DNA of 13,234 nucleotides. It comes from JAIXWP01 sp964428835. Lineage in GTDB: Bacteria; Bacteroidota; Bacteroidia; Flavobacteriales_D; Sanyastnellaceae. Both the position numbers and the translations under genes were made by a program. Every line of letters begins with the position of its first letter. Position 1 is the first letter of the stretch. Positions 7,337 to 13,234 of this stretch are shown piece after piece. The notes under the pieces were generated by a model. It was given only the letters and a program-made list of their open reading frames with translations, had not been told where the DNA came from and searched no databases. The stretch lies in assembly GCA_964428835.1 (NCBI GenBank), contig CAYRZQ010000071.1, positions 1 to 13,234 on the forward strand. Reading direction: 5' to 3'.

Positions 7337-7366
7337 GCAAAGAACATAAAACCTGTTTTGCTTTGC
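7337..7366. other. Nested inverted repeat in the divergent intergenic region
   Basis: GCAAAG (7337-7342) pairs with CTTTGC (7361-7366), and inside it AAAAC (7348-7352) pairs with GTTTT (7355-7359). The unpaired spacers are asymmetric (5 nt and 1 nt). It lies 23-52 nt upstream of the minus-strand start at 7314, and about 16 nt before the -33 box of the rightward promoter. It could be an operator or a leader hairpin for the leftward flavoenzyme gene, or chance in AT-rich DNA. Confidence 0.3.
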
Positions 7367-7381
7367 TCCGTAAAAATAAGA

Positions 7382-7413
7382 TTTGGTAGAATAAATCGAA
7401 AAATCTATCTTAG
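7382..7413 (+). promoter_or_regulatory. Candidate Bacteroidota promoter for the PorG-like gene
   Basis: TTTG at 7382-7385, a 20-nt spacer, then TATCTTAG at 7406-7413, which differs from the -7 consensus TAnnTTTG at one position. Spacing fits the Bacteroidota -33/-7 arrangement well. It would give a leader of roughly 30 nt before ATG 7451. No convincing Shine-Dalgarno sequence lies before that ATG (CGCAAACGGG), as is common in this phylum. Confidence 0.6.
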
Positions 7414-7450
7414 CGGCTTGTTTATTAGGCCTTAATATACCGCAAACGGG

Positions 7451-8419
7451 ATGAAGAAACTGCTAGTCATATTTGTTTTTCTGAGCACACTCAGCGCCAG
7501 TGCCCAATATGCCTGGGACTATGGTATAAAAATGGGTGCCGCAAACTACCTAGGTGATATCGGTGGTAAAGAACTCACCAGAAGAGATTTCATTTGGGAT
7601 ATGCACTTGCTTTCAACACGCTATTCAGGTGGTGCATATGGCCGTTATAAGTTTTCTAAGCGCCTAGCAGTTGCCGCTCATTTCGATTATTCGCGTATTA
7701 CCGATACCGATCGTCTCACTACCAATCCCGCTCGCCGTGGACGTAACATGAATTTCCGAAATAACATTTTCGAACTCGGAGCAAGAGCAGAAGTGACCAT
7801 CTGGTACGACAACGACGTCGGAAACAGAGGTTACTACAATCCTGATTTCAAAATGTATCTCTTCGGAGGTGTCTCTGGGTACTACCACAATCCTCAGGGT
7901 CAAATATTCACCAATGGCGAACTTCAATATGGAGGCCAGTGGTTTGACTTGAGACCTTGGAGAACAGAAGGACAAGAAAATGAGTACTCAGCTCTTGGCC
8001 TCGCTATCCCCGCAGGTTTCGGAATGTATTTCACGTTCAATAAAGAATGGAGAGTGGGAATGGAATTCTCATGGAGAACGACCTTCACAGATTACTTAGA
8101 CGATATCTCTACGGTTTTCAATCTTCCTAATTCTGATGACCCGCTCGCAAGAGAATTCTACAGCCAGACCTATCAAGCCCTGATTACCGAAATCAATTCT
8201 ACCAACGACCCAGATGATCCGGACATCAGCGTAAATGACTTTAGATATTACGATGAAGATCAAAGATCAAAGAGAGGAGATCCCACTAACAATGATAGCT
8301 TCCTTACTGCTCAAATAACAGTGGGTAAAGTGATTCGTGGAAGAAGTAATTTCTACAAATCAAAATATAGCTACCTCAAAAATAGAGCTGGAGTTCGTAG
8401 ATCAAAAGCGAAGTTCTAA
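7451..8419 (+). CDS. DUF6089/PorG-like outer membrane beta-barrel protein
   Basis: A 322-residue protein with a clean signal peptide (MKKLLVIFVFLSTLSASAQ, cut after residue 19). The mature start, YAWDYGIKMGAANYLGDIGG, carries the NYLGD motif (32-36) I associate with the DUF6089 family that includes the T9SS protein PorG. Further on are barrel-like strands (GAYGRYKFSKRLAVAAHFDY, YLFGGVSGYYHNPQG, EWRVGMEFSWRTTFTDYLDD), a polar, acidic stretch around residues 255-275 (NSTNDPDDPDI) and a very basic end (KSKYSYLKNRAGVRRSKAKF). PorG is an outer membrane part of the T9SS core associated with the PorK/N ring; DUF6089 is wider than PorG and Bacteroidota genomes often have several members, so the exact role is unproven. 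The gene stands alone between its own promoter and a strong terminator. The T9SS cargo gene nearby makes a secretion role attractive but does not prove it. Confidence 0.8.
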   Translation: MKKLLVIFVFLSTLSASAQYAWDYGIKMGAANYLGDIGGKELTRRDFIWDMHLLSTRYSGGAYGRYKFSKRLAVAAHFDYSRITDTDRLTTNPARRGRNMNFRNNIFELGARAEVTIWYDNDVGNRGYYNPDFKMYLFGGVSGYYHNPQGQIFTNGELQYGGQWFDLRPWRTEGQENEYSALGLAIPAGFGMYFTFNKEWRVGMEFSWRTTFTDYLDDISTVFNLPNSDDPLAREFYSQTYQALITEINSTNDPDDPDISVNDFRYYDEDQRSKRGDPTNNDSFLTAQITVGKVIRGRSNFYKSKYSYLKNRAGVRRSKAKF

Positions 8420-8437
8420 TTCAACCAAAAAATATTC

Positions 8438-8480
8438 AAAGCCTTTTCAGAAAGCGACGCCGACTGAAAAGGCTTTTTTT
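8438..8480. terminator. Bidirectional rho-independent terminator
   Basis: A 13-bp stem joins 8438-8450 (AAAGCCTTTTCAG) with 8464-8476, around a 13-nt loop, and the rightward strand continues into a seven-T run at 8474-8480. The stem starts 19 nt after the PorG-like stop codon. Read leftward, the same hairpin is followed by TTTGAATATTTTTT, so it can also end the glycosyltransferase transcript, whose stop codon is at 8494-8492. The two convergent genes thus appear to share one terminator. Confidence 0.9.
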
Positions 8481-8491
8481 ATGAATAATAA

Positions 8492-9241
8492 TTACAATTG
8501 AAAAAACTGAGGAATCTTGCGAATTGGCTTGAGTGCAATAGTGAAAAAATAAGGCTTCAACCCATTTAACTCCCAAGCTTGCTTGTCCTCGAGATTGGCT
8601 CTTCTTCTGTTCTCTAATGTAACATTGCTTTGCCCTCCAACGCGCATCTTTGTGATGACACGCGGCAGATAAGCCAACTTAATCTTCTCCTTATGAATCA
8701 CACGCAACATAAATTCATAATCAGCTGAGGAACGCAAAGTCGTGTTATACAATCCAAAATCATCATAGACTTTTTTCCTTACAAATAGAGTAGGGTGGGG
8801 AGGCATCCAACCAAATAAGAACTTTCCATCTTCGTACTGTCCCGATTTCCACGTCCGACGCACTTTGGAGGTGTTTGCTCGATCAACATAAATCAAATCG
8901 GCGTAAACAGCATGGGAGGCGCTGACTTCAAATGTTTTGACAATATCTGATATCACATTTGCATCCGCATAAAAGTCGTCCGAATTGAGAATAGCAATAA
9001 TATCTCCTGAAGCTGCCATGACGCCTTTATTCATGGCATCATAAATTCCGTTATCAGGTTCAGAAATTAATTTTGAAATATTGTTTTCATAAGGGCGAAT
9101 GATGTCGAGTGTGCCATCATTGCTGGCGCCATCTACAATTATATATTCAACATTTTTATACGTTTGAGAAATAACAGATTCTATTGTTTCTCGGATAGTA
9201 CTAGCGCTGTTATAACATATAGTGATGACACTTACTTTCAT
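8492..9241 (-). CDS. Family 2 glycosyltransferase (WcaA-type, GT-A fold)
   Basis: A 249-residue GT2 enzyme starting MKVSVITICYNSASTIRETI. Diagnostic segments are VDGASNDGT (36-44, nucleotide-sugar binding), SEPDNGIYDAMNKG (60-73), GDIIAILNSDD (79-89, metal-binding DXD equivalent) and SADYEFMLR (172-180, catalytic-base region). The C-terminal part (KMRVGGQSNVTLENRRRANL) is usual for family members that add a sugar to a polysaccharide repeat unit; no transmembrane helix is evident, so the enzyme is probably cytosolic or peripheral on the inner membrane. Donor and acceptor sugars cannot be read from sequence. The ATG overlaps the stop of the upstream acetyltransferase gene as ATGA (4 nt), so the two are co-translated. 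The transcript ends at the shared terminator. Confidence 0.92.
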   Translation of the reverse strand: MKVSVITICYNSASTIRETIESVISQTYKNVEYIIVDGASNDGTLDIIRPYENNISKLISEPDNGIYDAMNKGVMAASGDIIAILNSDDFYADANVISDIVKTFEVSASHAVYADLIYVDRANTSKVRRTWKSGQYEDGKFLFGWMPPHPTLFVRKKVYDDFGLYNTTLRSSADYEFMLRVIHKEKIKLAYLPRVITKMRVGGQSNVTLENRRRANLEDKQAWELNGLKPYFFTIALKPIRKIPQFFQL

Positions 9242-9783
9242 TCTTTCATCCTCCTCTCACGAATTTTCACAGCGGGATTTCCTGAATAAATAAAATAAGG
9301 TTCCAAGCTGCTCGCTGCTACTGAACCTACAGTGAGAATGCTATGCGAATGCAGGGTGACGCCCGGACACACGACAGATTGTGCACCCACCCAAGATCCC
9401 TCTTCGAGGATAATAGATTTGACGATTAAATCAAAACTTGATTTTTTATAATTGTGATTGCCGCAGAGCAACATCGCTCCTTGGGAAACGCAAGAATGAT
9501 CTCCTATTTTGACTTCGGCGAGATTATCTATCCACACGGCCTCTCCAATCCAGACGTGATTTCCAATTTCTAAAAACCAAGGATACTTGATACGAACGCG
9601 GGGTTTAATGACCACCGATTGGCCCACCTTGGCGCCGAAAAGTCTAAGCAAAACGACTTTGATAAAACTAATTGGGAAACCCGTTTCAAAAAAGATACTA
9701 GAAGTAATATACCACAATGCTCTTTTCCAACCAGCCCCTGGCTTGTACCAATCATTATTGAATGTGTCGAGACGCGTTCGCAA
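9238..9783 (-). CDS. WcaF-like left-handed beta-helix acetyltransferase
   Basis: A 181-residue hexapeptide-repeat O-acetyltransferase resembling WcaF, which acetylates sugars of exopolysaccharides with acetyl-CoA. It begins MRTRLDTFNNDWYKPGAGWK, a WcaF-type N-terminus, followed by a hydrophobic helix region (22-50). Hexapeptide turns are visible in KYPWFLEIGNHVWIGEAVWI and VKIGDHSCVS, the likely catalytic His110 lies in LLCGNHNY, and the C-terminus has GVTLHSHSILTVGSV and GNPAVKIRERR. Length is usual. The start is TTG at 9783: no ATG lies near this N-terminus and a stop (TAG, 9798-9796) closes the frame 15 nt upstream. It overlaps the GT2 gene by 4 nt. No other polysaccharide genes, such as a flippase, polymerase or initiating transferase, lie in the window. 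Confidence 0.88.
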   Translation of the reverse strand: MRTRLDTFNNDWYKPGAGWKRALWYITSSIFFETGFPISFIKVVLLRLFGAKVGQSVVIKPRVRIKYPWFLEIGNHVWIGEAVWIDNLAEVKIGDHSCVSQGAMLLCGNHNYKKSSFDLIVKSIILEEGSWVGAQSVVCPGVTLHSHSILTVGSVAASSLEPYFIYSGNPAVKIRERRMKE

Positions 9784-9808
9784 AGCAGTTAAAATCTATG
9801 GTTCACCG

Positions 9809-9816
9809 CAAAGAAA
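9809..9816 (-). promoter_or_regulatory. Weak candidate -7 element for the acetyltransferase/GT2 pair
   Basis: Reading leftward, TTTCTTTG matches TAnnTTTG with one mismatch and would give a leader of about 20 nt before the TTG start at 9783. No convincing -33 TTTG is seen at the right distance. It lies in the 108-bp divergent region between the acetyltransferase gene and the Asp-box gene. I found no good consensus match for the rightward promoter in this region. Confidence 0.25.
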
Positions 9817-9891
9817 ACCAATAATCTGCTTCATTTGCCGCACAACACTTTATTCTTTTTTGTTCATTGCATTATGAATGATATTACCACC

Positions 9892-12800
9892 ATGAAAATT
9901 TCTATTCGTATTTCCTTCGCAGCGTGCGCTCTAATGCTTGTTGCATTCCCTTCTTCCGCGCAACAAAAAGTTTTACATCAATTTAAAAATATGAATATGC
10001 GTAGCATCGGCCCTGCTGTTACGAGTGGCCGAGTTACGGCTATTGATGCCATTGATGCGCCTGGCGGATATATGCTCGCTGGAACGGCAAGCGGCGGGCT
10101 GTGGAAAAGCGAAAATGAAGGAATCACATGGCTTCCAATTTTTGATGAACAAGAAGTGCTCGGTATTGGATCGGTGAAAATTGCTCCTTCAAACAGCGAT
10201 GTGATTTGGGTAGGAACAGGGGAGGGCAATCCTCGCAACTCGCAGACGAACGGCAAAGGGATCTACCGCAGCGGTGACGCCGGAAAAACGTGGGAACTGA
10301 AAGGATTAGAAAACACAAAAACCATTCATCGCCTCTGTGTGCATCATCAAAATGCTGATGTAGTATTCGCAGGAGCAGTAGGCAGCGCTTGGGGACCAAA
10401 TCCTGATAGAGGAGTATTCAAGACAACCGATGGCGGAACGACTTGGAATAAAATCTTATTCATCAATGATAGCGTAGGTTGCGCTGACTTAGTGATGGAT
10501 CCCAACAATCCAGACAAGTTGTTTGCTTCGATGTGGCAATATGGTAGAGAGCCTTGGTTCTTCAATAGCGGCGGCACTCACAGCGGTTTGTATATGACCA
10601 TCGATGGCGGAAAGAAATGGAAGAAGTTGGGCGAAAAAGAAGGCTTACCAAGTGGTAAAATCGGACGCATCGGACTCGCTATCGCTCCGAGTAATTCAAG
10701 AGTGGTGTATGCGATGATTGAATCTGAAACCACTGCTCTATATCGCTCTGATGATGGTGGCGCCAATTGGAGATTGGTGAATAAAGAAGACGTGGACGAT
10801 CGTCCATTTTACTATCATGAATTTTATGTAGATCCAAAGAATGAAAACCATCTCATCTATTTACATAGCACCGTTACAGAAAGCATCGATGGAGGAAAGA
10901 CGTGGCAAACGATGTTGCCTTATTGGGGAGTGCATCCAGATCACCACGCATTTTGGTGGAGCAAATCGAATCCACTTTTTATGATTGAAGGAAATGACGG
11001 CGGACTCAATACTTCACGAGATGGAGGAAAGAATTGGCACTTCGCGGGCAACTTACCATTGGGTCAGTTTTATCACATCAATTTTGATTTAGAAACTCCC
11101 TACAATGTCTATGGTGGAATGCAGGATAATGGTAGTTGGAAAGGCCCTGCGTATGTATGGCAGGAAGGAGGCATCATCGATGCAGACTGGCGCGAGATGT
11201 TGTTTGGCGACGGTTTTGATGTGGTACCAGTGCCCAACAATTCCAGATATTTATTCGCGCAATACCAAGGGGGTGAAGTGAATCGCGTGGATTCATATAC
11301 GGGAGAGTCAGAATTTTGCAAACCACTTTCTCCTGACACTACAAAGCTTCGCTTTAATTGGAATGCGGGCATCAATGCGAATAGTAGAGGCCTTTACTTC
11401 GGTTCGCAATTCGTTCACTTCTCAACAGATTTAGGAAAATCGTGGAGCATTATTTCTCCCGATCTTACTACGAACAATAAAGAAAAACAGAAAGCCTATA
11501 TGAGTGGTGGCCTCACGATTGACGCCACCAGCGCGGAAAACTATTGCACCATTCTCTGCATTACACCTTCAGAAAAAAATAGCGATGTGATTTGGGTGGG
11601 CACCGATGATGGTCAAGTACAACTCACGAAAGACCATGGTAAATCATGGACAAACGTGACAGCATTGATCAAAGGGATGCCCAAAGAGGCGTGGGTGCCT
11701 GTGATCATCGCGGGCAATGCGAATGAAGGTGAAGCGTTCGTGGTTGTAAATAATTATCGCAAAAATGATTGGAAACCTTATTTATTTCATACCAAAGATT
11801 TTGGAAAAACGTGGGTGTCGCTTGTGAATGAAAAGTCAGTGTCTGGTCATTGTTTGAGCATTGCACAAGACCCTATCGCACACAATTTATTATTCCTCGG
11901 CACGGAACACGGATTGTTTGTGAGTTTTGATTACGGAAAGAATTGGGAAAAATGGAAAGAAGATTATCCATCCGTGGCAACGCAAGATTTGAAAATACAT
12001 CCTATCGAACATGATCTCGTGATCGGAACGTTTGGAAGAGCGGCCTATGTATTGGATGATATCAGACCACTGAGAGCTTATGCGCAATCGGCTGATGCAT
12101 TTAAAAATAAAATAAAAGCCTTGCCGAATCCGGTGGCACTTCAAGTGGAAACACAGCGACCACGAGGACAGAGATTCGGTGCGGATAGTTACTATCAAGG
12201 TGACAATCGCACTACCGCTGCACGTCTCAACGTATTTATAAATCTTCCAGAAAAGAAGGAAGGCGCAGCAGATAGAAAAGAAGAGAAACCAAAAGTGGAC
12301 AATGATGGAAAAGTGAAAGTGGTGATACTTGATGCAAAGCGCGATACCATTCGCTATTTCAATCACAAACCCGATAGCGCATTCAATATTATTTATTGGG
12401 GAATGGAGCCCAACGGTTTTGACTGGCCGCGCAGAAAAGAGCGTGAAGACAAAGAGAAGCCAGGCGGCATGGTATCAGTGTCCCCCGGAAAGTACACTGT
12501 TATTTTTGAATATGATAAAGTGAAAGATTCGTCGGAGGTAGAAATACGTTTCGATCCGCGACTTACATTCAATACGAATGCTTACAACAAAGCAAAAAGG
12601 GAAGAGGCGCAGTTGAAAGTCTCGGTAGAGCGCGCAGCTAAGGTGATGGATGGAATACGCGAGTGTCGCAAGATTATGGAGGTGTATAAGAGTTCGTGGA
12701 CATTTGTAGAAGATTCTTTAAAGAAAACCATTCTCGCCGAAGCCGATTCGGTGACCAAGAGATTGAATGACATTGAGCAAATGTTATTTTCTCCAGAAAA

Positions 12801-13047
12801 CCAAAAAGGAATACGTGACGATTCGAAGTATATCATTTCTGATTTGTACAATGCCTCTGGCTACGTGTCACAAGGCTCGGTAGAGTCAGGATCAAACGCC
12901 CAGCGCGCATTCGAAATCGCCGATCAGCGCACCAAAGAATTGTCGAAAGCCTTCAACGATTTCCTCGAAAAATCCTGGACTCCCTGGCGCACCAACGCCG
13001 ACAAAATCGAAATCAAAAAAGGAAAAACGATAGAGCCGGTGAAATAG
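9892..13047 (+). CDS. Exported Asp-box (BNR/sortilin-like) beta-propeller protein
   Basis: A 1051-residue protein with signal peptide MKISIRISFAACALMLVAFP ending SSAQQ. ATG 9892 is chosen because it gives a short basic n-region; ATG 9874 and TTG 9835 are in frame but would add a poor extension. At least eleven Asp-box motifs (S/T-x-D-x-G-x-x-W type) occur near residues 73, 127, 178, 236, 286, 331, 376, 510, 580, 634 and 678, including TTDGGTTW, SIDGGKTW, TKDHGKSW and TKDFGKTW. The propeller ends with GTFGRAAYVLDDIRPL (about 715-730), typical of the Bacteroidota 'glycosyl hydrolase/VPS10' group. A beta-sandwich with a Lys/Glu-rich insert follows, then a helical tail (about 900-1051). There is no lipobox and no T9SS sorting domain, so the protein is probably periplasmic. 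No sialidase catalytic set (such as FRIP plus the Arg triad) is apparent; binding is likelier than hydrolysis. Confidence 0.9.
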   Translation: MKISIRISFAACALMLVAFPSSAQQKVLHQFKNMNMRSIGPAVTSGRVTAIDAIDAPGGYMLAGTASGGLWKSENEGITWLPIFDEQEVLGIGSVKIAPSNSDVIWVGTGEGNPRNSQTNGKGIYRSGDAGKTWELKGLENTKTIHRLCVHHQNADVVFAGAVGSAWGPNPDRGVFKTTDGGTTWNKILFINDSVGCADLVMDPNNPDKLFASMWQYGREPWFFNSGGTHSGLYMTIDGGKKWKKLGEKEGLPSGKIGRIGLAIAPSNSRVVYAMIESETTALYRSDDGGANWRLVNKEDVDDRPFYYHEFYVDPKNENHLIYLHSTVTESIDGGKTWQTMLPYWGVHPDHHAFWWSKSNPLFMIEGNDGGLNTSRDGGKNWHFAGNLPLGQFYHINFDLETPYNVYGGMQDNGSWKGPAYVWQEGGIIDADWREMLFGDGFDVVPVPNNSRYLFAQYQGGEVNRVDSYTGESEFCKPLSPDTTKLRFNWNAGINANSRGLYFGSQFVHFSTDLGKSWSIISPDLTTNNKEKQKAYMSGGLTIDATSAENYCTILCITPSEKNSDVIWVGTDDGQVQLTKDHGKSWTNVTALIKGMPKEAWVPVIIAGNANEGEAFVVVNNYRKNDWKPYLFHTKDFGKTWVSLVNEKSVSGHCLSIAQDPIAHNLLFLGTEHGLFVSFDYGKNWEKWKEDYPSVATQDLKIHPIEHDLVIGTFGRAAYVLDDIRPLRAYAQSADAFKNKIKALPNPVALQVETQRPRGQRFGADSYYQGDNRTTAARLNVFINLPEKKEGAADRKEEKPKVDNDGKVKVVILDAKRDTIRYFNHKPDSAFNIIYWGMEPNGFDWPRRKEREDKEKPGGMVSVSPGKYTVIFEYDKVKDSSEVEIRFDPRLTFNTNAYNKAKREEAQLKVSVERAAKVMDGIRECRKIMEVYKSSWTFVEDSLKKTILAEADSVTKRLNDIEQMLFSPENQKGIRDDSKYIISDLYNASGYVSQGSVESGSNAQRAFEIADQRTKELSKAFNDFLEKSWTPWRTNADKIEIKKGKTIEPVK

Positions 13048-13054
13048 GGACAGA

Positions 13055-13110
13055 GTTACGTAGGTACGGAGTTACGTAGTTACGGAGTTACGTAGTTACC
13101 TAGGTACTAA
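13055..13110 (+). repeat. Octamer tandem repeat (GTTACGTA/GTTACGGA), seven units
   Basis: The tract splits exactly into 8-nt units: GTTACGTA, GGTACGGA, GTTACGTA, GTTACGGA, GTTACGTA, GTTACCTA and GGTACTAA. The alternation of TA and GA endings also makes it a 16-nt repeat. It begins 7 nt after the stop codon of the Asp-box protein and is non-coding. Confidence 0.92.
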
Positions 13111-13122
13111 TTCGCAATAGCC

Positions 13123-13164
13123 AATTCTGAATTCTGAATTCGAAATTCCAAATTCCAGATTCCC
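13123..13164 (+). repeat. Heptamer tandem repeat (AATTCNN), six units
   Basis: Six contiguous 7-nt units: AATTCTG twice, AATTCGA, AATTCCA twice, then GATTCCC. It starts 12 nt after the octamer tract, with a different period and base content, so it arose separately. It is non-coding and carries no spacers like those of a CRISPR array. Confidence 0.88.
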
Positions 13165-13174
13165 ATGTTCCCCA

Positions 13175-13194
13175 CCTGCCCATGAATGGGCAGG
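13175..13194. repeat. Perfect palindrome (REP-like candidate)
   Basis: CCTGCCCAT at 13175-13183 and its exact reverse complement ATGGGCAGG at 13186-13194 are separated by only 2 nt (GA). The GC-rich stem stands out from AT-rich surroundings. It could act as a hairpin in mRNA of the Asp-box gene, as a weak terminator (the T-rich stretch begins only about 8 nt after the stem, so this is not a classic terminator), or as a copy of a dispersed palindromic element. Confidence 0.8.
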
Positions 13195-13213
13195 CTATTA
13201 ATGTTTATCTTTT

Positions 13214-13234
13214 CCCCCTATTCCTATTCCCTAT
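13214..13234 (+). repeat. Pyrimidine-rich short repeat (CCTATT) running off the right edge
   Basis: The last bases read CCCCCTA TTCCTA TTCCCTAT, a degenerate 6-7-nt repeat. It is the third repeat type within 180 nt and is cut by the window, so its full length is unknown. Confidence 0.5.

Noticed and set aside
9835..9891. Earlier starts (TTG 9835 or ATG 9874) for the Asp-box protein
   Set aside because: Both place extra residues before an already complete signal peptide that starts at ATG 9892.
11890..12366. A 158-codon open frame opposite the propeller gene
   Set aside because: It lies wholly inside a well-supported gene, has no recognisable motifs and is Cys/His/Phe-rich in the way of antisense shadows.
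9892..13047. Sialidase or glycoside hydrolase activity for the Asp-box protein
   Set aside because: Asp boxes are structural; I could not find the catalytic residues of sialidases, so a hydrolase label is unsupported.
13055..13164. Regular repeats resembling a CRISPR array
   Set aside because: The units are 7-8 nt and directly adjacent, with no unique spacers and no cas genes nearby.

Overview
This window reads as a chromosomal segment from a member of the Bacteroidota. The signs are a type IX secretion (T9SS) type B C-terminal domain at the end of a fibronectin-rich secreted protein, an outer membrane protein opening with the SNPYSRFGIG motif, a DUF6089/PorG-like small barrel, an LptC-like lipoprotein next to coaX and a DUF21/CBS gene, and promoter-like sequences close to the Bacteroidota consensus (TTTG, then TAnnTTTG) with little Shine-Dalgarno signal. 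Order and species cannot be fixed from the sequence alone.

Layout. Bases 1-6270 hold a tightly packed leftward (minus-strand) operon. In transcription order it encodes a T9SS-exported multi-FnIII protein, type III pantothenate kinase (coaX), an uncharacterised outer membrane barrel, an LptC-like LPS-transport lipoprotein, a 67-residue two-helix membrane protein, and a DUF21/CBS/CorC-HlyC (CNNM-type) membrane protein cut by the window's left edge. The genes overlap by 8 or 17 nt, and the last two are 17 nt apart. Bases 6364-7314 (minus) encode an FMN-dependent nitronate monooxygenase/FabK-family enzyme. A 136-bp divergent intergenic region with a good promoter leads to a rightward PorG-like gene (7451-8419), which ends in a strong bidirectional terminator. 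That terminator is shared with a leftward two-gene glycan module: a WcaF-like acetyltransferase and a GT2 glycosyltransferase, overlapping as ATGA. A rightward gene for a large Asp-box (BNR/sortilin-like) exported propeller protein runs from 9892 to 13047. It is followed by a patchwork of short tandem repeats and a perfect palindrome up to the right edge.

How the genes fit together. Most of the window concerns the cell envelope: LPS transport, outer membrane barrels, a T9SS cargo, surface-glycan modification and an exported propeller. CoA synthesis (coaX) is embedded in the envelope operon. I see no phage, transposase, CRISPR, tRNA or rRNA. No clearly new multi-gene system stands out. The best candidate for under-described biology is the overlapping coaX-barrel-lptC-small membrane protein-DUF21 block headed by a T9SS cargo gene; the repeat patchwork after 13047 is the most unusual non-coding feature.
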